From Chelydra serpentina (taxonomy: Eukaryota > Chordata > Testudines > Chelydridae): 64,000 bases of DNA. The position numbers and the translations under genes were made by a program. Shown here piece after piece: positions 40,816 through 52,638 of the stretch. The DNA is taken from positions 24,446,001 to 24,510,000 of the forward strand of contig JBAIAC010000033.1 in assembly GCA_037349315.1 (NCBI GenBank), written 5' to 3'. Position 1 is the first letter of the stretch, and each line of letters starts with the position of its first letter. The notes beneath the pieces were generated by a model. The model searched no databases. It saw nothing but the letters and a program-made list of their open reading frames with translations, and was not told where the DNA came from.

Positions 40816-42240
40816 GATGGAAGGTGTTATATAAGAGCACAGAATGTAGACGAATCCTTTCGCATGCCCTGCCTTGGGGGGGTGTACAGGACAGGAGCTT
40901 AAGGGAGGAAAAAACAGATAAAATAGAAACTTTCAAAGCCCATGTTTTGAGGTAGCATCTGAGGAGGAATTTCCTGTCTGCCCTCCTGCTAGCACCCCAA
41001 GTTCAATGTCAAGGATGGAGCCTCATCCTGCTACCACCAGCCCTGAGAATCCGAATCTGGTGACTGCTTTGCAGCTGTTACCAGATCACAAGCTCATCAA
41101 GCCCCCTTCTCCCCGCCCCTCGAGAAATCAAGGCTGGTGACTGACAGTGTTGGCTTGGCCTGTGATTCCGCTGTGTTTCTGCTCAGTTGTGTGAGGCTGT
41201 CATCTCGCTCTGCTGTCATCTTGGCCTGGCTTCTGAGCAAAATCCGTAGCTGATTACTGTGATAAATTAGCGCATTCAAATCTGGACGCTCCTTTTAAGG
41301 CAGCCTGTTCATTGGCTCTGTTTTTAAACGTGTATAAGCAGGTTTCTCCTAAACCAAGCAGACAGCTATGGGTCCTTTTCTAAACGATTGCCCCATGCCA
41401 GCCAATCAGGATGCAGCCTGCATCTGCTCCGCAGCCGTTAATCAGCAAATGAGCAGAAATGCTCTGGCTGCAGGGGTGTTAGTGCTGATCTGAGGGGGAT
41501 TCATTGTGTGTTTTACACTGAGCTGCATAAATTAGTCGTAGCAGACATCATTCCCTTTTAATTCTGGGCTGCTGCTCTTGCACCGTTTTTACCCACAAGG
41601 CCCTGCTCCGAGGTTCTAGTCTGGTGAGAGGGGTCAGTGAACCAGAAGCCTGAAGTTAATAATTACCGCTAGCTATTTTAGGGGGAAGAGAAAAATCCTA
41701 TTATTACAAAAGTGTAAATAAATAAAAGGTAGGCAAGGCCTGGGGGGTGGCAAAGCTGAATCAGTTCAGGGTTGAGGTCTATTCATCTAGGTCCTGGACT
41801 ATTTGGTAATAAATATATTGTCGTACCAGCCATTGACCAGCAAAGCTGCTTTGGCAGCGTGGGGACCAGGACAGACGCCATGCGGAAACGAATATATAGA
41901 TCTCTGTGAGGTTTCTTTGGCTCCGTGCTCCTTAAAACACATTTCCACAGACACATTAAAAAGAAAGAAATAAAAATAACCCAGCTTCCCAGCCTGGCTT
42001 GTTTCTCTGCTCCTTGCAATATGGAACATGACAGGGGATTTTCAGTGCTATTTCTGTACGTTGTGTCATAGCCTATATTTAAAATAGCATTTAAATCTGC
42101 CAAATGGTGCAGTGTTAAACGGCTGTCAGACTGAATTTCTCCTCCCACATACAGTATATTTCAACTATGGCTTAGCGACAGCTAATGGAGGGTGGGGGGC
42201 ATGGGAGCAGTCTACAGGTATCCAAAGAGTGTTAACAGCA
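40816..42240. other. No recognisable gene or repeat
   Basis: About 1.4 kb of moderately AT-rich unassigned DNA. The minus-strand frame at 41783-42148 has no recognisable motif. Confidence 0.45.
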
Positions 42241-42244
42241 CAGC

Positions 42245-42512
42245 GGATGTCACAGGGATGCGTAAAACTAGGGATGAAATGAACAAAGGGAAAATGTAGG
42301 CTGAATATCAGGAAAAAAATCTCGACAGGGTGGTGGAATTGTCTCCCCAGGAAAGAAGTGGGAGGCCCATTGCTAGGGACATTTACATTTAGACTGGACA
42401 AAACACTGTGATACGTGGAACAGGGAAAGAATCCTGCAAAAGTCACTGAGATGGGATTTGATGGAACCTAGTGGGGTTTGACATTTCTGATGTCTGTGAG
42501 TCTATGAAATTG
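42245..42512 (+). mobile_element. CR1-like 3' tail, decayed
   Basis: Phrases typical of CR1 3' untranslated regions appear in order: AGGCTGAATATCAGGAAAAA (slightly altered), GTGGTGGAATTGTCTCCCCA, AGACTGGACAAAACACTG and a terminal GTCTGTGAGTCTATGAAA that fits the CR1 TCTATGA tail. No coding part remains. A G-run (about 42514-42527) follows directly. Confidence 0.65.
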
Positions 42513-42527
42513 GCGGGGGGGGGGGGG

Positions 42528-43835
42528 GCGGAAATAGCTACCCTCTTTCTCAGGAGAAATGAGAGAGTTGTATGAAATGAAACTGGTGGTGGGTTCAGGG
42601 GCTGCATGGTGGCCCACAGAAATGAGGCTGACTATCGCACCAAGAAAATAGGACAAATTCTGTTCTCCCAAAAAGCTGTCTGAACATGGCTTCGTTTCCC
42701 CTTCTTCTCTAGTGACTTTGCCAAAACGTGACTTTAGCATCATTCCCTCATGGTTGACTTTTGTAAGATCAGAGATTGTTCTATAGTACCGACATGAATG
42801 AAATCAAGAAAATTTCAGCTAAGAAGCTGTTCTGCACACTGTGAAGCTAACTGGACACTTTCCTGTGGGGAAGGAGAGGATTTGCTGAATTTCTTACCCT
42901 GGCCTGCGAAGTCATTGAGGCAAATGCTGCACTGGGTTATTTATTGTATTACTGTTAATAACAATTGAAGGGCCAGATTCTTCTTTGCTACATTGGTGTA
43001 AATCTGCAGTAATTGCCGTGTGGTCAGTGGCTTTGCTCTGGATTTACACTGGCGTGTCTGAGAGCAAAACTTCTCCTGAGCTTACACTGGGAAGGTACAG
43101 ACTATTCTGAGTAGTTGGGGTGTGGGTGTGTTTCCATGGCCCTGAGCAGTAAAAGCGGATTTTGTCACAGCAGGTTTGGCTGTTTGGTTTTTTCCTGCTC
43201 AGCGACGATGGTGCGCTTCTGGCTAGCAGCCCTGCTTGTGTTATTGGGATTGGTTTGCATTAATTGACATGAGACTGGATGATTTGAGATAGATTAAGGG
43301 GAAATGCTGGAGAGGCTTGGGCCCCTGTATACATTGCTCTCTCTCTCTCTCCTCCCCTTTCCAAATCGCATTCCCCAATGGTCAGTCCCTCTTTCCAGCC
43401 TGAAGAAGCCAAGCTCGGCAGGATCTGCACTGCCAGCCTCTAGGGAAACAGAAATGGCTAAACACACGCTGTTTGTCAAAGAGAAGATCCCAGGGGCTAG
43501 TCGATAATGTACCTTGGGACAAGACTTCACTTTCAAAACATGAATAATCTCTCAAAATGAAACCAATCCTCCTGGGTAAATACAGGTGGGTACAATGTGA
43601 TTCAGACTGCACTACACTGAGAACATTGTACAGTAATCAACCCCGAGGGGGAATGGAGGATTCCCTGGCCTGGGGGTGGGGGGCTTGGGAAGGGTTTCCC
43701 AACACCTGAGGTTTAATCCTTCTGCTTGGATCCTGATCAGTCAGCCCTGCCAGGGTGACTCCTATCTCCACCTCAAAGATACTTCTGGATGCTCATTTAT
43801 TTATGGATCTTTAGAACACACCAGACTCTCCCAAA
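42528..43835. other. No recognisable gene; one dispersed fold-back motif
   Basis: 42965-43090 contains the inverted phrases ATTGGTGTAAATCTGCAG and CTGGATTTACACTGGCG with GGGCCAGATTCTTC, a decayed fold-back repeat also seen near 9400-9480 and 56320-56400. A TC microsatellite lies at 43337-43352. Nothing else could be assigned. Confidence 0.5.
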
Positions 43836-43965
43836 TTAGCGTTTATATTGCAATAATGCCTAGAGGCCTCAAGCAGGGTAGGCCCCATCATACTAGGTGC
43901 TGTACAAACGTACGGCCTATGTCCATCCTTGCCCCTAAGGGGATTTTTTTTCCAGTGAAGTGTTC
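43836..43965 (-). repeat. CORE-SINE tail fragment, antisense
   Basis: ATTGCAATAATGCCTAGAGG, CCCCATCATACTAGGTGCTG and TACAAACG follow the order of the MIR-like SINE tail seen near 28400-28500. Decayed, with no tRNA-like head. Confidence 0.55.
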
Positions 43966-44900
43966 TAGGGAGTCCCCGTACAAAGGCCTCATCTTTCCTG
44001 ATCCCTGTGCAGATTCCTTCGTCCGAATGCTGATATTTACCAGTCTTTCTGGGTGGGTAGAGTTAACTTGCGTTCTGGCAATTCACATCTCTGCTTCGAT
44101 TTCACACAGCCGCCAGCACGGGCTTTACAAATACCCTTCTGCTTTCATCCTGTTGAGAATCAGCAAACTGCTAGGGGGGAGGGATGGGACTGTTGCTCAG
44201 TGATGGGGAGGGAGTTCTCCCTTTAGCCAGGGGATCTGTGGTGGCTTGAAGCTGAGCAGGACAGTGCCTCTTTCTCAGGCCGCAGCCCTCCCCTCCGCCC
44301 CGCTCCCCGCTCACTGCTACAGCAGGAACACTGAGTTCCCTCTTCCAGAGCTGACCATGTGCCAAACCCCCATGGTCTCGCTCTCTCACTCACGTGGGGG
44401 GAGACTTACATTCCCTTCTTGCCACAAATGAAAGTCTAGCGAGACCCTGGCTCTCTCTTGGCGACAGCCGCTGTGCAGGAAGCAGAAAGATTCACTCCCC
44501 ACTGCCTGCTTGCGTGTGGGTCCTGGCTGCTTGGTGGGAAGGGGTGAGAGATGCTGTGTGTGTTTATAAAAACTGTCTCTTTATTAGCCGAAGCCGGAGT
44601 CTCTCCTAGCAACAAGACTATTGGCCGTTTAGTTCTCTGGCCCCAGCGGTTTTCTCTTCCCTTCCCCTTCCTGTTGGGGCGATAGCATCAGCCAAAGAAG
44701 ACCCTGATGCTAGGATGTTTCTATGGAAAATTCCATAGTTGTCAGTTGTAGGGCTCTGGAACTTGGCCTTTACCTGCAGTATAATTATCTGGATATTTAC
44801 AGCCCTGGTCTGTAACACGACCGTCTAAAGATAGGTATGGCTGCATCATAGCAGTGTATTCGCACTGCTGGGGAGTCTATGCTCTTATCCAGAAGCTCAC
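43966..44900. other. No recognisable gene or repeat
   Basis: Unassigned DNA, with no exon-like frame that I can link to a family. Confidence 0.45.
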
Positions 44901-44904
44901 CTAG

Positions 44905-45560
44905 CTCCCATGACTTTTAATGCATGGAGAGAAGAAACCCCTCCCTCTGCCCTCCACAGTGGTTAAAAACTCTGCTTGGGGCATGTTTAATTTATTTGCT
45001 TGATTTGTTACAGGGTTTTTTTTAATCCAACCTGAATTCCATCTGTTGCTGATTCTCTCCTCCCTCAAGGCTTTAAAGTCCATCTGGAATGCCTCCCAAT
45101 ACCCTGTGATTTTAATGAACAAAGAGAACTTGGTGTTCTTGGCAAACAGACCCAACTTGCTATCTATTTCCTCCACCAAACAATTAGTAAATATATTGTA
45201 TAGCAATGGGCCCGATATAGACTCCCTAGGCTGGTCCCGTATTAACCTCCCTCCACTCTGAGGAGTGGCCATTTCTCCACTGTTCATTGTTTCCTATTAC
45301 TTAACCAGGTTTTAATCTATAAAAAGACTTTGCCTCTTATCCCAGAGTTATTGAATCTCCTTAATAGCTCTCTCATAAGAGACTCACTGAAAGCTTTATA
45401 AAAACCCAGTAAATGATGTTTTCTGGATCACCTTTCTCTACCGTTTGAGTAACTTAACCAGGGAGCCCTACAAGGTTAGAAAGAGACAATTTTTTTCCTT
45501 TACAGGATCTGTGTTGGATTGACCCAGTCAGATTAGCTGTATTCAAGTGCTGAGATTTTA
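44905..45560 (-). pseudogene. CR1-type LINE reverse-transcriptase relic
   Basis: On the minus strand, 45287-44901 translates to a degraded reverse-transcriptase palm. It shows SGPLLYNIFTNCLVEEIDSK (the turn after motif B, then helix) and LGLFAKNTKFSLFIKITG, where the two catalytic Asp of motif C (normally F-A-D-D) read K-N. An FQMDFKALREE stretch follows. Upstream on the minus strand (about 45290-45480) the sequence continues into the motif A region in a broken frame. This is a non-LTR retrotransposon fragment, and the loss of the catalytic pair makes it inactive. The family is most likely CR1, judging by context. Confidence 0.7.
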
Positions 45561-45981
45561 GCCTTAAGTCAGTTCTCATGGCCAAATCCTTGGCTGATTT
45601 AAGTCAGCATAATTTCACTGAAGTTAATAGTGCTACATCTGCTCAAACCAGAAGAGGGTCTGGTCCTCAGTCCACTTCTTCTCCATGTGGCCTGGTCACC
45701 CTGAGTCTTCATGCTTGTTCCAAGCCATTACACCTCCCACTTATGCCCCAGCTCTGGAATGCCATGCAGCCTGCTTAGCAAAACTCTCTTGGATTCAGTT
45801 ACAGTCCAGCCACCAAGAGATGCTAACCAGAAGCTCAAACCTATGTTGGTACCAATTTTCCTTTTGCCTTCAGAGCCCTATAACACTGTAACGTGTGTCC
45901 CTTGCAAGCTGGTATTTGTATGGCCTTATGGATGCTCTTCTGGATGCCCTTGAATTCCACTGAGCAGTGCTCTGCTAAAGT
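45561..45981. other. No recognisable gene or repeat
   Basis: Unassigned. A dispersed phrase TTTAAGTCAGCATAATTTCACTG lies near 45597-45619. Confidence 0.4.
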
Positions 45982-45989
45982 TCCTCAGC

Positions 45990-46207
45990 CAGTGGTGTAG
46001 CCAGGTTTAGAGCACAGGGGGAGTGGAGCTAAAAAAAAGGCGCCGGGAGCAAAATGCCTACGGAGCAAAAAAAGGCGCTGGGAGCAAAAAAAAATGCTCC
46101 ACTCTGGCTGCAGCGTACGAGCAAAAGGCGTGGGGAGCAAAAAAAGGCACCGCTTCTGCTCAGTGGGGGAGCGGCCACTCCCCCTGTCCCCCCTGGCTAC
46201 GCTACTG
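45990..46207. mobile_element. hAT-type MITE (CAGTGGTGTAGCC ends)
   Basis: A 218-bp element starting CAGTGGTGTAGCCAGG and ending CCTGGCTACGCTACTG, matching as inverted repeats with two mismatches. It is flanked by TCCTCAGC (45982-45989) and GCCTCAGC (46208-46215), an 8-bp duplication with one change. The interior carries four or more short direct repeats of the phrase GGGAGCAAAAAAAGGCGC, giving A-runs every 25-30 bp. No coding capacity. Confidence 0.87.
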
Positions 46208-46316
46208 GCCTCAGCCCCCAGTAGCTGTGACCTTTCAGCACTCAGAAGTTAAAAGCCAATGGGCAACCATCACACCAGCCTATAAGATTTGCCCTTGTAA
46301 CACATGGAATCCAAAC

Positions 46317-46389
46317 CACCTGTGGCAGGACTCGAACCTGCAATCTTCTGAGCTGCTATCAAACACCTTCGCCCTTAGGCCACACAGCT
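46317..46389 (-). pseudogene. tRNA-Arg-like pseudogene
   Basis: The minus strand folds as a tRNA cloverleaf of 73 nt. The 7-bp acceptor (AGCTGTG with CACAGGT) has one mismatch at pair 2. The D arm begins GGCCTAAGGGC, the anticodon stem is TTTGA/TCAGA, and the T arm is perfect, GCAGG-TTCGAGT-CCTGC. It resembles vertebrate tRNA-Arg genes (TCG/CCG type, from memory) in GTGGCCTAA, TCAGAAGATTG and GGTTCGAGTCC. The anticodon loop TAGCAGC has A instead of the invariant U at position 33 and would read GCA, so it is not a working tRNA-Arg. It could be a retrotransposed tRNA or the head of an unrecognised SINE. Confidence 0.72.
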
Positions 46390-46762
46390 GTTCTGCTTTC
46401 AGGTGCTTTGTGAAGATGATGAATGTTTCGGCATTAATTTTCAATCCCAAGCAAATACTTGTGCCTGTCCTTGACGGGTGCCAACACCTCTGTGCACTGA
46501 AACTATTCTAATGTGTGTGTATAGAAGAGCTAGAATTTCTGCCCAGACATTGTAACACCTGTGTGCACTATTTGAACTGTGCAAGTGTTTGTGTCTGCAA
46601 AGCATGGCGGCATGTATGCAAATACGCGGCTCTGCGTGCACCCATGGATCCCCGGTAGAGACGCTGCTGCAAATTTGGCTGTTTATGTCTGTGGCTGTCA
46701 CTCCCCTCAGGGAAGGTCCCCGCGGGTCAATGAAGCACTCCTGCAGGAAGACTTGACAAAGA

Positions 46763-47085
46763 CATAGCAATTGCCGTAGTGGATCAGACCCTTGATGCAG
46801 CTGGTCCAGTATCCTGTCTAGGAGAGTGGCCAACACCAGGTGCTCAGAGGAAAGAACTGGAAGCCCCACAGTAGTCAGATGTGGGAATAATCTGGTCCTG
46901 AGAAAGTGTCCCCCAAGTCCCTAATAGTTAGAGACTGGCTTAAGCCATGAAAGCATGAGGCTTTTTATCTCCCTTCCCAAACTTAATGAACATCTACTAT
47001 TCTAACTCTGGGTATTCTTGTAATCCATGTTAAACATCCAGTCCCTCTTTGAATCTTGCTAAATTCTTAGAGAGAGAAACCTGTT
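46763..47085 (-). mobile_element. CR1-like LINE 3' fragment, antisense
   Basis: CATAGCAATTGCCGTAGTGG, ATCAGACCCTTGATGCAGCT and TGGTCCAGTATCCTGTCT resemble the antisense 3' tail of CR1-type repeats, as at 821-920, but from a more diverged subfamily. The match fades beyond about 47080. Confidence 0.6.
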
Positions 47086-47865
47086 GTAATTCCTTCAGTG
47101 CCGGCTCCACTACGTCCTTATTATCTGGCCAGTTTAAATAGACATCTCTGGCCCCTTCAGAATAGTCTGTGAATTGTCCTCTGAGCGCTCCTCTCCCTTC
47201 TCAATGTGTTTGTCTTCAGAAAGTTACTCCCGGGTACGTACAGATTTTCTCTAACATTGAGTCATTGAGGTCCTCCTCTCGCTACTGTTCCGGCTGCTTC
47301 TGCTTCTCCTTTCCGATAATATCCCTGTTACAAGGAGGTGACCCGCTCTGGGCCCGGAATTCTAGGTGTGGCCCAGAACCACTTCCTCTGAACTGGCTGC
47401 CGTGCTGCACTGATCAGACGGCCCTCGCTCTGCGCAACTTGCCTGAAAGTGTTTGTTCAGTTGTCTCTGTGTGTTCTGGGGTTTGGTCCCCTCTAACTAT
47501 ACTCTGTGTTCTCTCCCCAGCGGAGCCCAGATTCCTCAGTGGCCATACGCCACAAAACACTGAAGATATTTCCCACTCTCTCTTTGGTTCCTAGTCTTAT
47601 TTCTTTATCTCTCTCCTCACTGACTCGTGCAGCTCATCTGTCTGTCCCCTGCTCCGCCTCTGTCCAAGTAATACAGAATTGCATCTCCTATTCAACTTCT
47701 GTGTCATAAGTAAACTTCATCGTGCAGCTGATGAATTTCCGCGTTTTACAGGTCACCAGTACAGAAATTGCACAACATTTGTCCTAACTATGATTTTTGT
47801 GGCAGTGTCCCAACTCCCTCCCTCCCTCCCCAGCAGTTTTCATTCTCCAGTTACCTCTGCCTTGC
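47086..47865. other. No recognisable gene
   Basis: Pyrimidine-rich, with plus-strand frames up to 141 codons (47169-47594) rich in Ser, Leu and Cys. I see no domain or splice evidence and regard them as chance frames. Confidence 0.4.
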
Positions 47866-47867
47866 TG

Positions 47868-48005
47868 GTAATAGCAGCAATAAATATTTCTATTCTGGTG
47901 GCACCCAAAAACCCCAAATGGGGTTGGAGCCCCATTGTAGTGGATGCAAAATACTGTAAACAGGGACAGTCCCTGCCTGGGATGGCTTACAATCCAAAAC
48001 CTACA
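47868..48005 (-). repeat. CORE-SINE tail fragment, antisense
   Basis: TAGCAGCAATAAATATTTCT, GGAGCCCCATTGTAGT and CAGTCCCTGCCTGGGATGGC follow the tail order of the MIR-like SINE. Decayed. Confidence 0.5.
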
Positions 48006-49270
48006 ATCACCAGTCTCTATCACTTCAAGTACAGTAGTTCTTCCCGTCCCCTAGTTGTGGGTCCTGTTCTATCTTTGCCTGGTGTTTATATCAAAAACTT
48101 CAACTAAACTTCAGGTAGAAGTTTTCTCCAGAAGCACCTCCTTGTCACCCTTATATAACTGTTAGGGGTGGGGGGCAGGGAGAGGGCCTCCTCTGTTCTG
48201 ACTAGTACTTCCTGTACCTTCCCCTCTGCTGACATCATGCTTACATGTCAGGAGGGCTCCTAAATCTCCTCTACGGCCCATAAGTCTAGTTGTGTCATTA
48301 AGTGCTCTCAGCCCATTGGTGCCTCCCTTTCACTCTATGTACTGATGGCTCTTTGTTTCTCTGTCTCGTCTGTCAGAATTCTAGGGCAGATCCTGCCTGG
48401 GCCTGCAGAAGCTCTGATTTCCTGGTCCAGGGAAATCTCAATTTCCTTGGTCCTCTCTGGGGAAATGTGTGCCTGGGTTTGATATCTCTTCCCTGCCCTC
48501 CTTTGCAAATACTAACTGAGGATGGAAGGTATTTAATTTTTAGCAGCGTGCTCCTTGTGTCAATAATTCCCCCCCTTGCCTTCTCAAAGGCAGCACCTCT
48601 ATCTCCTTTGCCGATCTCCTGTTCCTTATTTATTGTTATACAGTTTTCCTTTCATTCTCGTCTCTTCTCTGTTTTATCACTCCCTTTCCTAGTTCTCTCC
48701 TATACCTGAAATTTCTCATCTCTAGAAGCTGCTTTCTTCGCTGCAGTTACTTTCTGGGTGTTGGCCTCTTGCTAGCTTGTGGTGTTACTCATAGTACAAC
48801 TCCCATTGAAGAGATATTCATTTTATTGTTGGACCCTTTCCATTTCTCCTTTCAATTCTTTTCCCATCCATTGTTTTAATCAACTCCATATTCACGCAGC
48901 TTTTTGTGTCCTCTTCCAAAAGTCTCCCCTCCCCTCAACTGAAATCCAGATCTGCCCTCCTTGGTTTTACAGAGGTTCCATTTACAAATATTACTCTCTC
49001 ATGGTCATTGTTACTGTACTAGCAGCTCCCCTGCTCTGTCTCCCCAGTTTCTGGCCATCTGGAGTTCTCTAACTCAGACCTAGATTGTTCTTGTTCTAAC
49101 TCCCTCCCGCCGTACTATCTTCAGACTCTCCTCCCGTCATGAGCTGCTTTCTCCCTGGCATTGTTAGTATTGCTGAAACGGCTTTTCTTGAGGCTCTGGG
49201 CTCCAGCTTTCTTCTGAATGTCTTAGATTCAGCTGCAGGCCAGGCTTAAGTCTGCTTATGTCTGTGCTTC
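48006..49270. other. Pyrimidine-rich unassigned sequence
   Basis: About 1.3 kb of strongly T/C-biased plus strand (for example 48590-48720 and 48800-49080), giving long Ser/Leu/Phe-rich frames with no motif. It could be the antisense of a purine-rich repeat, but I could not identify one. Confidence 0.4.
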
Positions 49271-49289
49271 CAGTGTGGACTCTGGGCTT

Positions 49290-49582
49290 TTTTCCACTTA
49301 CTGGGGGATCGATGCACGGCGATCGATCCAACGGGGGTCAATTTAGCAGGTCTAGTGAAGACCCGCTAAATCAATCACCGATCGCTCTCCCGTTGACTCC
49401 GGTACTCCACCGGAACAAGAAGCGTAAGGTAAGTTGATGGGAGAGTTTCTCCCGTCGACCCAGCGCAGTGTAGACACCGCAAAAAGTCGATGTAAGATAC
49501 GTCAACCCCAGCTACGTTATTTATGTAGCTGGAGTTGCGTAACTTAGGTCAATTTAGCCCCGTAGTGTAGACCTGCCCCCAG
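49290..49582 (-). mobile_element. MITE-like element with GTCTACACTA end
   Basis: The right edge CCGTAGTGTAGACCTGCCCC is a clean transposon-like end. Inside are inverted phrases: GGTCTAGTGAAGACCCGC forms a short hairpin near 49350, and CCCCAGCTACGTTATTTATGTAGCTGG is an inverted pair at about 49507-49533. CpG-rich motifs such as CGATCGATCC are unusually intact. The left edge is not clear and no target duplication was found. Confidence 0.6.
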
Positions 49583-49658
49583 ATTACTGACTTCGGTTGT
49601 CTTCGACCTTAGAACCTGGGAAACAGTAAACCAGATGTGTCTGTCAAGCTGTCTCAGG

Positions 49659-50653
49659 TGACTCAAGAGTGTGAGTACCAACCTCAGGGCAGACTGTTCA
49701 GAAGCAGGGCACAAACCCCACATTGGTTGTGAGTTATATGCTTAGATTTCACCAACCAATTATCAAGTGTACACTCCTCAGGCACTATAACAGCCTTAAC
49801 AGGGGGTCACAGACAAACCCTTTGGGTACTCTGATCTATCTTGCCACCCAGGTAAGCCTGCCTTTATGACAGATGATTCCTTACACCAAAAATCACAACA
49901 GTATTCAAGTTACTCCTAGTCCCAAAGGACCATTCAATACCCCAGGTCAATTGTACCTTAGATCTCACACCAAAGACAACACTTGTAGCTAGTCCTATAA
50001 TAAACTATCAAAAGATTTATTAAGTAGGAAAAGGAAATGAGAGTTATTTACAAGGTTAAAGCAGGGAAACATATACACACAAATGAGTTCTAATCTTAAA
50101 TTTCAATAAGTAATAGACGCTTCTATGATAAGCAAGCTCTATATGTCCTTTAGGGATAACCCAGGGGGATCTTTTGGTTATGCTTAGTAATCTTTGCCCC
50201 TCAGAGTCCAAGGGTTTTTATTCCTTCCCTCGTTCTGCTTCGAGTTGCAAACTCAGCTAATGGGAGGAATTCAGTTGCACCTTTCCTCTTCCTGGGGTGT
50301 GGGGCAAAGCAAGCAACAAACTCTTTTGTCCTCTAAAGTTCCGCAATAGTTTGTCCGGTGTTGATGGGCCTTCTTTGTCAGGCAGGACATAACACCTGCT
50401 GGAGGCTAATATTTTACATCAGATAATGCTTCGCTCCTGTCTGGTGATTTCCACAGTTACGGATGTTATAAGTGAGATTAATGCAAGCAGCAGTTTACAA
50501 GCATTCCATGAAGTCTATACCCTAAGCACAGTTTTATCATTCTAATCCCTGTTTTAACAGTAAACCAGGCAGATTCCAGCTCTGTGTTTGTTAGTATCCA
50601 AGTGAGAGACAGGGACCTTAGTATAGGCTGGCACCTGGTTTGCCAGCATCACA
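49659..50653 (-). mobile_element. LTR-like repeat, copy B
   Basis: Same family and orientation as 24446-25551, about 995 bp. On the minus strand it starts TGTGATGCTGGC and ends TTGAGTCA (TG...CA). It has a TATA-like GGAATAAAAACCC (near 50217-50229) and AATAAA downstream near 50010-50020. The two copies differ by many substitutions and indels, so they are independent old insertions. GTCTC-containing flanks on both sides hint at a target duplication but do not align cleanly. Confidence 0.62.
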
Positions 50654-52070
50654 GTGTCTCGGACATGTGACTGCACACCAGACTCTAACACTTCCGCCTG
50701 GTGTGTCCCCCACTCTCATGTGACTAATTCTCTTTCCCTGGCTAGGGTGAGGGGTGTGCTACAGGGCTTCTCTGTGCAGGCTCCCCACACTACATGCTTA
50801 TCCCGTATCCTCACAGACAGTGGCTGCTGAGATGGCTGCATTTGCAACAGCTTCTGTTGGCTGCTCCCTCTTCCGCCCCATGCACTGGAGTACTGGTCAT
50901 CTCTCTAAAAGTATCCCATTTTCTACATGCTCTGCCTGGCACCTCGGAAGGTCAGCACTGTGCTTAGTGTGGCGCTTGACTCATCATCAGCACCTATGGC
51001 AGGTGCCACTGGGTGTCTTCCGATCCTGGACTAGTTCCCTAGTTCCCTAGTCCAGGGTTCCCCTCCACATTGCAGGTCTTCTCCCTCTGGCATGTGGCTC
51101 CTTAGAAACTGGAGAGAACAGAGCTGAAAGGGAAGAAGAGAGAATGGATAAGAGTCACTGTAATGTCTCCTGTAACTTGCCTCAGAGAGTCCACACCAGG
51201 TGCGGATGCCACCGGAACGTACTCCCCTTTGGGGATCTCCGCACACACATACCCGCCAACAGAAAGGCGAAGGGTGAATAACCTGGGCACAATCCACACC
51301 GCCACTGAAGTTCAACATTCAGGGCCAGCCCCTGGTGTCAATCCCAAGACCAGCACAGATGGAGACCTGCCGGTTCTAACGTCTGATTCCTTGCCTTGAC
51401 TCCAGGCCCTAAAAAGCCACTGCCCTTGGGCCTGTCTCCATTAGTACGACTCTATCATCCTGCAAGGGGTGGAGTGCCTCCTTCTCCCACTGGAGTGGGA
51501 TGATCACCGAGGTCCAGTCCTGGGTACCTGGCCCCTGCAGCCAGGATTATTCTGATGTGCTGCACTCAAGCATTTCTAAGAATGAATTCTAAGTGCCTGA
51601 ATCACTACCGGACTGAGCCAGGGAGCCCTTCTCTACTGGCTCCCTTCTATGATAGAAGCCCCATTTTCTGTTGCCTCTAGAAGATCATGGCATGGAGGGC
51701 TTGAGGTCTATTAGAGCTGAGCTGCAGCAACATGAAAGGAAGGCTCTGGCATGCCTATTTGTGAGCAGCATGCCGCACCCTGCTCATTTTGTGGGGGTTT
51801 TGTTGGGTTGTTTATTTATCCGTTCCATTAAGGAGAGGTTCAGAAAAGGGATACAGCAAGTTCTGCATATTGCATCACAAGCCTGATCATCAGGCACATT
51901 AAAATTCCAAGACAGCTCCTGACAAAGTCTCTCTGTGCTGTGAAAGGTGGCTTGGAAATGCTGGGGAGCTGTGACAGGCAGGCGCACAGGCAGACAAAGA
52001 ACTCACTGTGTCAGTCTCTGTCTGCTCCAGGAGGAGAGAAAACACACGCTCCCCCACACCGATGCACATC
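50654..52070. other. No recognisable gene or repeat
   Basis: About 1.4 kb unassigned. A small tandem duplication of TAGTTCCC occurs at about 51032-51048. Confidence 0.42.
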
Positions 52071-52079
52071 CCACTAACC

Positions 52080-52252
52080 GTCATGCACACACACGCGGGC
52101 CTTCGCAAGCGCGCACCCGCACAACACCATGAAAAGAGTTTGCTAACACAGCCTGGAAATGTAAGGCCCAAGGAGAAATGGAGAACAGACACACACACCA
52201 ATAAACATTGTCATGCAAGTGTGCATGTGCGCACACACACACACACAACTTG
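52080..52252. repeat. CA-rich microsatellite stretch
   Basis: Interrupted CA repeats: CACACACACGCGGGCC near 52085, ACACACACACC near 52190, and a purer (CA)n run at about 52231-52247. Confidence 0.85.
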
Positions 52253-52419
52253 GAGCCCAGCTGCTTTCTTTTAATGGGAAGGAGCATAGCCAATGACCAC
52301 TGAAAAACAAATTCCTCTCCAACCATGTGTAGGAGAGCAGTGTGTACGTTCTAAGAATGAGTCTCTGTCTGGCTTTGCCACTAGGAATGAATCAAAGCCC
52401 GCTGCACTCCTGTGGGGTA

Positions 52420-52550
52420 GGTAGTCTAATCACCATTTTATGAATGGGGACGCTGAGGCCTTAGGGCCCCGTCAAAGGTCACCTGATGAGTCAAGCGCAG
52501 AATCCAGAATGGAACCCCAGCGTCCTCATTCTAACCAATGGATGGGCTTC
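52420..52550 (-). repeat. MIR/CORE-SINE fragment, antisense
   Basis: CACCATTTTATGAATGGGGA, GGTCACCTGATGAGTCAAGC and TCATTCTAACCAATGG follow the antisense order of a MIR element. Decayed. Confidence 0.55.
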
Positions 52551-52638
52551 CTCTTGAGTGACTGTCTGACTCAAAGTTAGGGGTCTATGTGTGCGTGGGA
52601 GGGAGGGATCTAAGGGAATAGGCCATCAGGCTAATGTA

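Noticed and set aside
46317..46389. Functional tRNA gene
   Set aside because: The anticodon loop lacks U33, the acceptor has a mismatch, and the anticodon does not agree with the tRNA-Arg-like body.
47169..47594. 141-codon plus-strand frame as a gene
   Set aside because: It is pyrimidine-rich and Ser/Cys/Leu-biased, with no motif and no supporting splice structure.
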